From positions 29,964,001-30,028,000 of the forward strand of contig CM057465.1 in the NCBI GenBank assembly GCA_030035585.1: a stretch of 64,000 nt of DNA, written 5' to 3'. Below are positions 34,231-46,639 of the stretch, one piece after another. Made by a program: the position numbers and the translations under genes. This DNA is from Dugong dugon. Taxonomy: Eukaryota; Chordata; Mammalia; Sirenia; Dugongidae. The notes under the pieces are model-generated. The model was not told the DNA's origin and did no database searches. It was given only the letters and a program-made list of their open reading frames with translations. Numbering within the stretch: position 1 is the stretch's first letter; the number at the start of each line of letters is the position of its first letter.

Positions 34231-35774
34231 TTTTTTTTTTTTTTAATTGTACTTCAGGTGAAGGTTTACAGAACAAGTAGTTTCTCATGAAACAGTAGTA
34301 CACATATTGTTTTATGACATTGGTTAACAACCCCACAACATGTCATCTCTCTCCCTTCTCGACATTTTTTTTGGTGAAAATATACATAGCCAAAGATACA
34401 CCATTTCAAAAATTTCTACATGCACTGTTCAGTGACATCGACTACACTCTTCAAATTGTGCTGCTATTCTCACTTTAGATGAAGGCTTACAGGACAAAAT
34501 AGTTCCTCATTTAACAGTTACTACAAATGTTGCCCTGTGACAATGGTTAACGACCTCACAACACATCAACACTATCCTTATTCAACCTTGGGTTCCCTAC
34601 CACCAGCTTTCCTGTCCCCTTCTGCCTTCTGGTCCTTGTCCCTGGACTGCTATGCCTCATTAGTCCCATTTGGTTTTATGGGGCTGTCCACTCCCTGGCT
34701 GAACGGTGAACTTCGGAAATGACTTCACCACTGAGCTAAAAGGGTGTCTGGGGGCCATACTCTCGGGGTTTCTCCAGTCTCCTTTAGGCCAGTAAATCTG
34801 GTCTTTTTTTTGTAAGTTAGAGTTTTGTTCTACATCCTTCTCCAGCTCTCTCCAGAACCCTCTGTTGTGATCCCGGTCAGAACAGTCAGTGGTGGTAGCC
34901 GGGCACCATCTAGCTGTACTGGACTCAGTCTGGTGGAGGCCTCAGTAGCTGTGGTCCATTAGTCCTTTGGACTAATCTTTTCCTTGTATCCTGTTCTCTT
35001 CATTGTCCCTTGCTCCCAGAAGGATGAGACCAGTGGAGTATCTTAGATGGCCGCTCACAGGCTTTTAAGACCCCAGATGCTACTCACCAAGGTAGAATGT
35101 AGAACATTTTCTATATAAACTGTGTGATGCCAATTGAGCTAGATGTTCCCCGAGACCATGGTCCCCACAATCCTCCACCCAGCAATTCAGTCCCTCAGGG
35201 AGTTTGGATGTGTCTATGGAGCTTCCATGACCTTTCCTTGTACAAGTTGTGCTAGTTTCCTCTGTATTGTGTACTGTCTCACCCTTCATCCAAGATACCA
35301 CTCACCTATTGCCTATTTAGTACTCCCCACCCCCACCCCTCCCATCCCTGGTAACCAACAAAGATTGTTACATTTTGTGTGTGAACTTTTTCATGGGTTT
35401 TTACAATAGAGGTCTCATACAATATTTGTCCTTTTGTGATTGACTTATTTCACTCAGCATAATGTCCTCCAGTTTCATCCATGTTATAAGATGCTTCACA
35501 GATTCATCATTGTTTTTTCTTGTTGCATAGTACTCCATTGTGTGTATGTACCATAGTTTGTTTATCCATTCATCTGTTGATGGTCATCTAGGTTGTTTCT
35601 ATCTTTTGCTGTTGTGAACAATGCTGCCATGAACTTAGGTGTGCATACGTCTATTCGAGTGACGACTCTTATCTCCCTAGGATATATTCCTAGGAGTGGG
35701 ATTGCTGGATAGTATGGTATGTCTATTTCTAGCTTTCTGAGGAAACACCATATCATTTTCCAAAATGGTTGTAT
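34231..35774 (-). mobile_element. 5'-truncated L1 LINE copy C
   Basis: Target copies of 19 bp at 34212-34230 and 35775-35793 (tgcttctctctttattctt and one base different) bracket the insertion. On minus it holds the last ~65 codons of ORF2 (MIWCFLRKLEIDIPYYPAIP onward, 35756-35562, with stops) and the whole 3' UTR, ending in poly(A). The 3' terminus carries the same ~223-bp duplication as copy A (units at 34322 and 34545). Confidence 0.94.
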
Positions 35775-35793
35775 TGCTTCTCTATTTATTCTT

Positions 35794-36378
35794 ACTAGTT
35801 TCCAATCTATTCCCCATGTAGTAGAAACAGAGAAATTTTAAAAATGCAAATCTGATTAAATCTCATCACTAAATATATATGCATACAAAAGCTTCCTCTT
35901 GCTCTCTGGATAATGAAAAACACCTTTATTTTGTTCTAGAAGACCAGCATGACCTGGACCATTCATATCAACTCCTATTGCATTCCAGCCATGTGACTCT
36001 CTTTGTTGTTCAAAATACTGTTTCGTTTGTTTGTTTTTGTTTTTTTCTTGCTCAGGACATCCTTTGCCTAAAATACCTGTAATTAATATAATTAATGTGC
36101 CCCCCTTTCCATTTTCTTCCTGCTAGATCTCTGTAGGCTCCATGAAGACAGGAACCATATTATAATATTATACTACTCATTTATTCTCAAGGCATGAATA
36201 ATATAACTTTCATGCTGTGACATCTTAAATTGGTTGATGTGGTCATAAAAATGTCCCTCACAGACCTCCAACAACAGGAAGCTTAATTGACTAAGAGATC
36301 CAGCTGCAGAGCTCTTAAATCTATCACCACATTTGTGCTGAGGCCATGTATTCCAAGCTAATGACTGAACATGATAAA
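35794..36378. other. Unassigned AT-rich sequence
   Basis: No feature recognised. Confidence 0.4.
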
Positions 36379-36440
36379 GATACTGTTATGGATTGAATTG
36401 TGTCTCCCCATAATTTGTGTTGCAGTCCTAACACCTAAAA

Positions 36441-36600
36441 TACCTGGTGACACCGTGGTTAAGAGTTCAGCCGCTAACCAAAATGTCAGCAGTTCGAATC
36501 CACCAGCTGCTCCTTGGAAACCCCACGGAGCAGTTCTACTCTGTTCTGTAAGGTCGCTTTGACTTGGGATCGACTTGACAGCAATGACTGTTTTAGTTTT
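36441..36600 (+). repeat. Afrotheria SINE (type 1) within LTR
   Basis: Head 'acctggtgacaccgtggtta', body 'cagcagttcgaatccaccag' and tail 'gatcgacttgacagcaatga'. It sits directly against the next SINE, separated only by atacctgtg. Confidence 0.92.
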
Positions 36601-36609
36601 ATACCTGTG

Positions 36610-36825
36610 GAAAGTAGTCCCTGTATGGCAAAAACGGTTAAGCACTCGACTACTGGCTGAAAGGTTGGGGCCCCAAACCAACCCGGAGGCATCTTGGAAG
36701 ACAGGTCTAGTGATCTTCTTCTGATAAGTCACAGCCTTGAGAACCCTATGGAGCACTTGTACTGTACACACATGAGGTTGCCATGATTTGGAATCAACTG
36801 AGTGGCATCTAACAATAACAACAGC
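36610..36825 (+). repeat. Afrotheria SINE (type 2) within LTR, 9-bp target duplication
   Basis: The target duplication atacctgtg is at 36601-36609 and 36826-36834. Head 'agtccctgtatggcaaaaac', middle 'ttggaagacaggtctagtga' and tail 'gaatcaactgagtggcatct' followed by aacaataacaacag. This copy serves as the reference for type 2 in this window. Confidence 0.92.
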
Positions 36826-36913
36826 ATACCTGTGAATAGAATCACATTTTGGAATAGAATATTCTTTGTTATATTAACAACATCATATCAGTGTAGGGTG
36901 TGTCCTGAACCTA

Positions 36914-36993
36914 GTACTTCTTGGTGGATTGGAACCACCAGTCTTTCCCTTAGTAGTGGAATGCTTAACTGAGTGCACCACCCAGGGAATCCT
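36914..36993 (-). repeat. Afrotheria SINE (type 2) head fragment, minus strand
   Basis: The reverse complement reads 'tccctgggtggtgcactcag' then 'ggtggttccaatccacc'. Only the 5' ~80 bp are present; the 3' half is missing. Confidence 0.75.
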
Positions 36994-37262
36994 CTGAATG
37001 ATACAAAGACCTGGATAGACACAGAGACAAGCAAACACAAATAGAGGGAGAAAGATGCCACATGGAGATCACCAATGAACCAAGAAAGTCTGGGGCTAGA
37101 AAATCTGAGACAAAGATTTTCCCCTGGAGTGAACTGATTGACAGTGCCTTAAATTCAGACTTCCAGCCTCCTAAACTGTGAGAAAATAAGTTGCTGTTTT
37201 TGTTAAAGCTACACACTTGTGGTATTTCTGTTACAGTAGCACCAGCAAACTAAAACAGATAC

Positions 37263-38234
37263 TAATGCAGGCCCTCCCCTAGGAGACATGGAAATCTGAC
37301 AGCTGGGGTTGGTTTGAGGACTACCTGATAACCTTGCTGAAACTTGCTTGCACTGCCTGAGTCTCTAGGATGCTTCCACCCAATCTTTCTTTCCTCTCTC
37401 CTTCACTTGGACTAAGACTTGCATCACAATCTGACAGCTCTCCCAGAGCCTTTTCTGGCTCCCTCCACATTTTTTTTCTCACACTTTTTCTCCCTAACAT
37501 AATTCTTGCACATTTAATCCCATCTTGGTGCCTGCTTCTCAGAGAACACAGATTAACACCCACGTTTTGTTGGGGCATTGAACATTTGCAAAGCACACAT
37601 ATTTTATATTTTTAAGGAGACTGACTTTTTACCTGCATACATTATGTCTAGGGTGTGGTTATTTCAATGCTTTTCATTTGGTAATGATAAAAATGATATC
37701 TATCTACCGGATTTTGATCACTTTTCTTCAAGTTTAAAGATCCCATCAAATATCTCTATCACTGGGATACTAACATTGCAATATTTTTGGTCAAATAAAG
37801 TCCCGAGGGTGAACAAATACAGAAAACGGAGCTGGATCCCTCCTGTCTGGACCTCTTCCTTGTCTCATCTTCCTTGGTAACCTCTGGAGGCTCTGCAGAC
37901 ACAGTGTGAAAGGCAGTTAGTGATCTACTATAGATAAATTGGATCTTTCTATGCAATGCGTAAAGAACTGGTCCACATTCTCTTTACTTTCTCCAACAAA
38001 AGGCGGAATCATCAAAGAAGTTTAAAAAAAGATAACAGTAACATCGAGAAGTTATACGCCATTGTTTTAATAACAGACTTCAAAATTTTCACATTTTTAG
38101 ATTCTGCCTGTGTTCTTTGGTACCCTTTATTTTTATAGAGATGTAGAAAATCATAAACGTGTTATTATTTTTCTGATGTTTCTTGCTAGAATTACTGTAT
38201 AGCCAATGTTACAACTTGTAATATTTGAACCTTA
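37263..38234. other. Mostly unassigned sequence
   Basis: The first ~300 bp ('tctgacagctctcccagagc', 'atcttggtgcctgcttctca') look like part of an old mammalian repeat, but I cannot name it. Otherwise no feature is recognised. Paired antisense frames at 37321-37615 are not convincing. Confidence 0.35.
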
Positions 38235-39175
38235 GTATATCACTAGTTTTATTTTTTTATATTGTACTTTAGATGAAAGTTTACAGAACAAATTTTTGCA
38301 TTAAACAGCTGGTATGCATATTGTTTTATGAGAATGATTAACAACCCCACAACATGTTAACACTGTCCCTTCTCAACCTTGGATTCCCTATTATCGGCTT
38401 TTCTATCCCCTCCTGCCTTCTAGTCCTTGTCCCTGGACTGTTGTGCCCCATTAGTCTTGTTTCATTTTATGGGGCTATCTAATCTTTGGCTGAACCATGA
38501 ACCTCAGGAATGACTTCATTACTGAGCTAAAAGGGTGTCCACGGGCCATACTCTCGGGCTTTCTCTGGTCTCTGTCAGGTGAGGAAGTCTGGTCTTTTAT
38601 TACGAGTTAGAATTTTGTTGTATTTTTCTCCAGCTCTGTCCAGGACCCTCTGTTGTGATCCTGGTCAAAGAAGTTAGAGGTGGTAGCCGAGCACCATCTA
38701 GTTGTACTGGACTCAGTTTGGTGGAGGCCATGATAGTTGTGGTCCATCAGTCCTTTGGACTAATCTTTCCCTTGTATCTTGTTTTCTTCATTCTCCCTTG
38801 CTCCTGAAGGGATGAGACCAGTGGATTATCATAGATGGCTGCTCACAGGCTTCTAAGACCCCAGACACTACTCACCAAGGTAGAATGTAGAACATTTTCT
38901 TTATAAACTGTGTTATGTCAGTTGAGCTAGATGTTCCCTGAGACCATGATTCCCATAGCCGTCCGCCCAGCAATTCAGGCCCTCAGTGAGTTTGGATGTG
39001 TCTATGGAGCTCCAATGACATTGCCTTGTACAAGCTGTGCTGGCTTCCCCAGTATTGTGTATTGCCTTACCCTTCACCAAAGTTACCACTTATCTATTTT
39101 CTATTTGGTATTCCCCTCATCCTTCGTAACTAACAAAGATTGTTTCTTTTTGTGTGTAAACTTTTTCATGAGTTT

Positions 39176-42011
39176 TTATAGTAGTGGTCTCATACAATGT
39201 TTGTCCTTTTGTGATTGAATTATTTTACTCAGTATAGTGTCCTCCAGTTTCATCCATGTTATGAGATGCTTCACAGATTCATCATTGTTCTTTATCATTG
39301 CATCATACTCCATTGTGTGTATGTACCATAGTTTGTTTATGTATTCATCTGTTGATGGGTATCTAGGTTGTTTCCATCTTTTGCTATTGTGAACAATGCT
39401 GCCATGAACATGGGTGTGCATATGTCTATTCATGTGACGGCTCTTATTTCTCTAGGATATATTCCCAGGAGTGGGATTACTGAATAGTATGGTATTTCTA
39501 TTTCTAGCTTTCTAAGGAAGTGCCATATCATTTTCCAAAATGGTTGTATCATTTTGCATTCCCACCAGCAGTGCATAAGAGTTCCAATCTCCCCGCATCC
39601 TCTCCAACATTTGTTATTTCCAGTGTTTTTGATTCGTGCCAGTAATGCTGGGGTGAGATGGTATTTCATTGTGGTTTTAATTTGCATTTCTCTAATGGCT
39701 ACTGATCGCAAGCATTTCCTCATGTGTCTGTTGGCAGCTTGAATGTCTTCTTTGGTGAAGTGTTTGTTCATTTCCATTGCCCATGTTTTAATAGGATTAT
39801 TTGTCTTTTTGTTGTAGAGGTGTTGGATTTTCTTGTAGATTATGGAGATTAGACCTTTGTCTGACTTGTACTGTCCAACAATTTTTTCCCAGTCTGTAGG
39901 TTCTCTTTTGACTCTTTTGGTGAAGTCTTTTGAAGAGCAAAGGTGTTTGATTTTTAGAAGATCCCAGTTATCTAGCTTATCTATTGGGGTTTGTGCATTG
40001 ATGGTTATGGTTTGTATCCTGTTAATGTCATGTATTAAGGCCTGAAGTGTTGGTCCTATTTTTTCTTCTATGAACTTTATAGCTTTAGGCTTTATATTCA
40101 GATCTTTGATCCATTTTGAAGTAGTTTTTGTATACGCGTGATGTATGGGTCCTGTTTCGTTTTTTTGCAGATGGATATCCAGTTTTGCCAGCACCATTTG
40201 TTGAAAAGACTGTTCCCCGTTTGATGGACTTTAGGCCCTCGTTGAAGATCAGGTGACTGTAGATGGATGGATTTACATCTGGGTTCTCAATTCTGTTCCA
40301 TTGGTCAATGTATCTGTCCTTGTACCAGTACCAGGCTGTTTTGACTACAGTACTGTATACTAGGTTCTGAGGTCAGGTATTGCGAGTCCTCCTACTTTAT
40401 TCTTCTTCAATAGTGCTTTACTTATCCTGGGCTTCTTCCTTTCCATATAAAGTTAATGATTAGTTTTTCCATCTCTTTGAAGAATGTTGTTGATATTTGG
40501 ATCGGGATTGCATTGTATTTGTAAATTGCTTTGGGTAGAATTGTCATTTTCACAATGTTGAGTCTACCTATCCATGAGCATGGTATGTTTTTCCCTTTAT
40601 GTAGGTCCCTTTGGGTTTCTTACACTAGTGTTTTGTAGTTTTCTTTGTATAGGTCTTTTACATCCCTGGTCAGATTTATTCCTAACTATTTTATCTTTAT
40701 AGGGGCTATTATAAATGGTATTGTTTTCCTGATTTCCTTTTCATTGTTCTCTTTATGGTGTATAGGAATCCAGCTGATTTTTTTTTTTTTTTTAATCTTG
40801 TATCCTGCAACTCTGCTGATCTTTTTTATTAGTTCCAGTAGTTTTCTCGTGGAGTCTTTTAGGCTTTCTATGTATAGTATCATCTTATCAGCAAACAGGG
40901 ACAGTTTAACTTCTTCATTACCAGTTTGGATGCCATTTATTTCTTTTTCTTGCCTTATTGCTCTAGCTAGGAATTCCAACACAATGTTAAATAAGAGCGG
41001 TGATAAGAGGCATCCTTGTCTTGCCCCTGTTCTCAAGGGGAATGTTATGTTTTCCGCCTTACTCAATTAAGAATGATGTGGGCCATTGGTTTTGCAGAGA
41101 TGCCTTTTACTATGTTGAGAACTTTCCCTTCTATACCTATTTTATTGAGAGCTTTTATCAGGAATGGGTGCCGGACTTTTTTGAATGCCTTTTCAGCGTC
41201 AACTGAGATGATCATGTGATTCTTTTCTTTCCTTTTATTTATATGGTGGATTACATTGATTGATTTGTAGTGTTGAAACATCTTTGCATAACTGGTATGA
41301 ATCCTACTTTGTTGTGGTGTATTATTTTTTTGATATGATGCTGAATTCTATTGGATAGAATTTTGTTGATAATTTTTGCATCTATATTCATGAGACCTAT
41401 TAGTCTACAGTTTTTGATTTTTGTGGTGTCTTTGCCTGGTTTTGGTATCAGGGTTATGCTGGCTTCATAGAATTAATTCACGAATGTTGTTACCTTTTCT
41501 ATGTTCTGAAAAAGTTTGAGTAATACTGGTATAAGCTCTTCTCTGAATGTTTGGTAGAATTCTCCAGTGAAGCCATTTGAACCAGGGATTTTTTTTTTTT
41601 CCCTTGGGAGTTTTTTTAATTACCTTTCCAATCTCTTCCCTTGTTATGGGTCTGTTCAGATTTTCAACATCACTTTGTATTATTTTGGGTAGGTAGTGTG
41701 TTTCTAGAAATTTATCCATTTTCTCTGGGTTTTCAAATTTGTTGGAGTATACTTTTTCATAATACTCTGTTATGATCCTTTTTATTTCATTTGGGTCTGT
41801 TGTAATGTCCCCCATTTCATTTCTTATTTGGGTTATTTGAGTCCTCTCCTGTTTTTCTTGTGTCAGTCTGGCCAGTGGGTTGTCGATTTTGTTGATTCTT
41901 TCAAAGAACTAACTTTTGGTGTTGTTGATTTTTTCTATTGTTTTTCTATTCTCTATTTCATTTATTTCTGCTCTGATCTTTATTATTTTATTTCTTCTAG
42001 TGGCTGAGGGC

Positions 42012-42046
<35 letters not shown>

Positions 42047-43010
42047 TTCTTTCTATTTATTTGAGTACTGTAGTTAATGTTTTGATTTTGTCCCTTTCTT
42101 CTTTTGGATGTGTGCATCTATTGCTATAAATTGTCCTCTGAGGACTGCCTTTGCTGTGTCCCAAAGGCTTTGCTATGATGGGTTTTCATTTTCATTTGAT
42201 TCTATATTTTTATTCCATCTCTGATTTCTTCTGTTACTTAGTAGTTTGTAAGCAGGATATTATTCAGTTTCCATGTAATTGATTTTTTTTCCTTGCTCTT
42301 CCTGTTGTTAATTTCTACCTTGATGGCACTGTGGTCAGAGAAGATACTTTGTATTATTTCAACACTTTGGGTCTTGTTGAGGATTGCTCTGTGGACTAAG
42401 ATGTGGTCTATTCTGGAGAACGCTCCATGTGACTTGGATAAGAGTGTGTTCTTTGCAGCTGTTGAGTGGAGTGTTCTATATATGTCTATGAGGTCAAGTT
42501 GGCTGACTGTGCCCTTTAGGTCTTCTCTATCTTTGCTGAGTTTCTTTTTATATGTTCTGTCCTTTATTGAGAGTGGTGTGTTGAAGTCTCCTACTATTAC
42601 TGTGGAACTGTCAATTTCTCTTTTCAGTGCTGTCAGAGTTTGTTTTATGTATTTTGGAGCACTGACATTGGGTGAATAGATGTTTATTATGGTTAAGTCT
42701 TCATGATGGATGGTCCCCTTAATCATTCTGTAGTGCCCTTCTTTGTCTTTTATGTTGGATTTTGTTTTAAAGTCTATTTTATCTGAGATTAGTATTGCCA
42801 CTCCTGCTTTTCTTTGGTAACTGTTTACTTGATATATTTTTTCCAACCTTTGATTTTTAATAAATTTACATCTTTGTTTCTAATGTGTTTCTCTTGTAGA
42901 CAGCATATTGATGGATCCTATTTTTTTTTAATCCATTGTGTCACTCTCCATCTCTTTATGGGTGCTTTGAGGCCATTTACATTCAGTGTAATTATTGATA
43001 GATGTTAGTT
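39176..43010 (-). pseudogene. L1 copy D ORF2 remnant
   Basis: The full extent of ORF2 is present but broken. Endonuclease: 42846-42238 (202 codons) with GVAILISDKIDFKTK, IVGDFNTPLSIKD and the catalytic SDHSAIKVEIN. RT: 41815-41465, 41281-41063 ([16 protein letters not shown]) and 41066-40686, where the active site reads FADK at 40895-40884 instead of FADD, a loss of a catalytic Asp. The C-terminal region is open for 255 codons (40197-39430) with an intact Cys-rich knuckle, [18 protein letters not shown]. The C-terminus ends at 39176. Several frame breaks and the FADK change make it inactive. Confidence 0.93.
42010..42041. repeat. Poly(T) run inside L1 copy D
   Basis: About 30 T in a row within ORF2 on the opposite strand. 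Copy E has a similar expansion at 53659-53683, at a different point of ORF2. Confidence 0.9.
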
Positions 43011-43801
43011 TATTGCTTTCATTTTGTAGTGCTTTTTTTTGTGGTGGTGACGTTTTCTTTGCTCTTCTTACTCTCCTGTGCTGAGTTCCTTTATTTGTGG
43101 ATTTTTTCTTCCATTTCTTTTGTTTTTGTAGGTTTTGTTTTTACTGAAACTTTGTTTTTCTTCTTTATTTTGATGAGTAGGTTTGTAAACTTTCTTTGTG
43201 GTTACCTTGAAATTTACCTTATCTTCCTATGTTTGAACTAGTCTATTATTTCTTGTTATCATCTTGCCTTCCTCTCCGTTAGAAGGTTCTATACCTACAC
43301 CATTTATTCCCTTTTTTATTGTTCTGATGTTGTTGTCATTTGCAGATTAACCTCTCTGGTTCCCTGTTATAATTCTTTTGGTTTTGAACAGTCCTTAAGA
43401 GTTCATTTCCTAGGTTGGTATCTGGCTGGTACGATCCTGCATCCTAGATTCAGCCTGAGGGCTGATGCTGTTTGTTCTTAGACTGAAGGACTCCCTTTAA
43501 TAATTTTTGTAAGTTTGGTTTGTTTTTTACATAGTCCCTTAATTTCCAAGATTGTGGATCTGTGCTCTGTAGCTGATAGAGGACCTCTGCATGTATCTCT
43601 CCTCACTCTCTGTTCTCAGTCAGTTTCATATTCCATTTGGTGCTTGGCTGAGTTCTTTATCTTCTCGTTTGATGCTTAGGGTTTCAGGATTGACGTTTGT
43701 CTCTGTTCGACTTAGTTTTTCAGGTCTTTACTGTGGAGGGACAGTGTGGTGCTTCTGTCTATAGTACCATGTTGCCTGGAAGTCTGTACATCACTAGTTT
43801 T

Positions 43802-46199
43802 CTAAAAGGACGTTTGGAGTAGTGAAAAAGGAAGAATGAACAATGTAGAAGGGGAACTACCTTCTCAGTGACAAATGTGGGTTCACTGAGCTTGGGGCAA
43901 AGTAAAGTTTACCAATAGATATTTTGCACTGAGGTGGTAGTCAGACAGGAGCTGAGCAGTTTTCCATTAGCATATGGAGGACATTTGCTGGGTGGGTTCT
44001 GAGCATGGCCCTCAGGTAGCACAGGATATGGAGACTAGGTAAGGTAAAGATCCAGTGTTAAAAATAACAACCAAAGAAAGTCCTGGTTTGGTTTGTGGCT
44101 GAACAAGGTAGAAGTAATTATGTTGGGGTCAGCTGGTGGTTTGGGTTGGGTGCTTATAAACTAGAAATTGAGTTCTTGATATACTCTCAGAATTATACAT
44201 GCATACTGATTTTTAATGTGATTGAACAAAAAGAAACTCAAAGAAAAACTGGGGCCCTTCAAGTCATAACCATGACCTTGTGCTTAAAATATATTAAAAT
44301 ACCACTAGTGGTGTGGTTGGGCTATGTATACGCTTTCTTGCTAGGCAGGATTCGTTTGGGAGCTTAGGGGCCCTGAACCTTTTGGATGAATTCTGGCAGT
44401 GTTTAGAAATGTGAGAAAAAGAATGTAGTGCTTATACTCTTACTGTTATGACCAAAAATAGCTGAGTTCTGGGGCTTCTCTTCCTTCACAAAAATTTGAG
44501 AGTACAGAAAGCAAATGTGTCAGTCAAGCCTTGTCTGAATTACGTTTTCTCCCCCCAACCATTCTTAAACCCCACTTCAGATAAACTTGCAGCATATTCA
44601 CTTTTGTTCTGAACATTGAGGGATTGATTTCAAAACTTTTAAATCCAAACAGGTTCTCAGGTTAGCAAGAATAACATTCAAAGCTCAGACAAAATACAGT
44701 AAGAGCAGTGAATAGTGTTCAAACCAGCCTTTACCTAGATGCTACTTTGACATATGCCTGGCCCTGTATAAACATGTAGTATTGTTTTTCACGCACAAGT
44801 TTTTCTTACAACTTCTTTATCCTTTTAAAAAATTAAGCTGTGATGTTTTATCCCTTACTTCAATAATACTATTTGCTTCAGGCAGTATCATTCAAGATCA
44901 GATAAACCTTTAAAATCCCATCCATTATTTTTCTGTTAAGAAAATAGCAAAAAGCCTAATTACAAGGTAGTTTTTTTATAAAAATCTTGTACACTAATAT
45001 ATGTCTCTAAAATGTTACCAGCAGTTTAATTTCTTCCATGTAAAAAGTAAAATTGTTGTTCATTTATTCTATGGATCTCAAATACTATTTTATTAGGTTA
45101 GTTTTTTTCTCTTTTTTGTGGAAAGAAGATAGGAGGGTAGAGAACGTAAGTGCAATCAATGAATTAAACCAGCCCATTGACACAATTACAAAAAAACATA
45201 AATTTCCATTTTATGCAATTCATTTCATTGTACAGATAAATTAATTTTTTTCTAGTTTAAAGTAACCATTACAAAGATGTGTTTCTCTGTCATTTATTCT
45301 TGCAAAACTTTGTGGATAATTCATAAAAAATAAAATAATTATAAATTTTGCAAAGAACACAAAAATAAGGTTTACTGCTGTTGCAAATGAATTTAAATTA
45401 GGAAATTTTTGTATTTCAGACGGAATTAGTAGTTAAATTTATGCTAGGATTTTTGACTTTGTATTATGAATAATAGCTTTGAAATCTAATTATTTTATAT
45501 TTTTGTTTTGTTTGTAATTAGGGCTAAAAATTGAATCTCAAAGGTAATCCATGGTAAACAAAATGAGATCTCAGGTAAAACAGTACCTGCAATCTCTATG
45601 ATACTCTTTGTCCTCAGTTCAGTGAAACCATTCTAGCTAAAGCCTGTTATACTGCTACTGGCTAATTTAAGTAGAAAATAATTAAAAATCTCCATATTTA
45701 TTCTAAGTTCGTCAGAATAGAAGTACCTTCAAAAGAGTTCTGCAGTGTTTGCAATTTTCTGCAAATTTCAGCCTTCAACTAAACAGGAACATTTTTGTCA
45801 CTCTCAACTCCAGCCTATGGGAGCAGTTCATATAATTTTGAAAATTTTTCATAGTTTTCTACCCATAATCTTATCTTTCAAAGTGAAATCTCAGCAAAAA
45901 TAGGTGCTATTTTCAGGAACATTCACAATGATTTTGGAAAAGCTTTGATTGAATCATATAGCTATATTCCAGGTAAACCCAGCACTCAGTGAACTCTTTT
46001 CTGTCTACTTTTCTGAGGGTGAAGTTTTCCTTTTTCTCATTAAAAAAAAAAAAGCAAATGTTCTTCCAAAAATTCCCAAAATGTGATTGTAGATTTAACT
46101 TCTGAAAAGTTAATAACCTGTATTAGAGCAAAATGCTGTATTGTATTCATATTTCATTATAAAATATGCAAAAGAGTATTCATTTAAGACTTTATCTCT
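43802..46199. other. Unassigned sequence
   Basis: About 2.4 kb with no recognised repeat. The 90-codon frame at 44095-44367 has no family resemblance. This may be single-copy DNA. Confidence 0.4.
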
Positions 46200-46440
46200 C
46201 AAAGAGTTGATAACTGCTGTCATGACAGTAGAAGAAATTTCCTAAGGCATTGCTGCGTGAGTTGTAAGCCACAATGACCGCTGAGATGGAAATAAATGAA
46301 TCTTAGGGAAGAGTGTCTTTTTTCTATAAAAACCCAGATGCGTTGCCAAGCATCACAGGTGTTCCACTCGTGTAGAGGACTGGAACTCTATCCCTCACAT
46401 TAAACATTTTGCTAAATAAAGATTTTTTTCTCCATTTATA
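46200..46440 (+). other. Possible old LTR-like block (TATA-like and AATAAA about 90 bp apart)
   Basis: A ctataaaaaccca motif near 46325 is followed about 90 bp later by 'ttgctaaataaagatttttt' near 46411-46430. This spacing resembles the promoter to polyadenylation distance in an LTR. No termini or target duplication were found, so this is tentative. Confidence 0.25.
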
Positions 46441-46639
46441 AGGGTGTCACTGACCTTTTCAATTGCTCAAATGAACACCGAAAGTATTTTTGATGCTATA
46501 ATTGTATGCATAAAGAAGTACAGAAGCTGTTGTTAGTTTAAAGTGTAAGTACTTCAAAATATTTGAAGAAATATCAAAGGCTTAAGAGAAAGACTTCACT
46601 TGTCAAGACACTATAAGAATATAAATAGCACTACAGATC

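Larger units (their letters stand above)
36384..37257 (+). mobile_element. Solo LTR, MaLR/ERV-L class, interrupted by three SINEs
   Basis: It starts tgttatggattgaattgtgt and ends caaactaaaaca, with a perfect 5-bp duplication gatac at 36379-36383 and 37258-37262. The LTR text resumes after each SINE: 'tgtgaatagaatcacatttt' at about 36831 and 'gatacaaagacctggataga' at about 37001. The first twenty bases are identical to the LTR at 12147. Confidence 0.9.
38251..43785 (-). mobile_element. L1 LINE copy D, 5' end present but ORF1 missing
   Basis: Target copies of 16 bp (gtatatcactagtttt at 38235-38250, gtacatcactagtttt at 43786-43801) bracket a 5.5-kb L1 on minus. The 5' end matches the 5' end of copy E (starts agacttcc.ggcaaca). 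Only ~239 bp of 5' UTR are present before the sequence jumps, at about 43547, to the last codons of ORF1. About 2.27 kb present in copy E (55568-57842) is absent. ORF2 and the 3' UTR are complete in extent. The 3' terminus lacks the duplication of copies A and C. Confidence 0.93.

Noticed and set aside
36358-36771. 137-codon minus frame
   Set aside because: It runs through antisense SINEs and the LTR; its text (VKSIPSQSDLTEQSRTAPWG) is a SINE translation.
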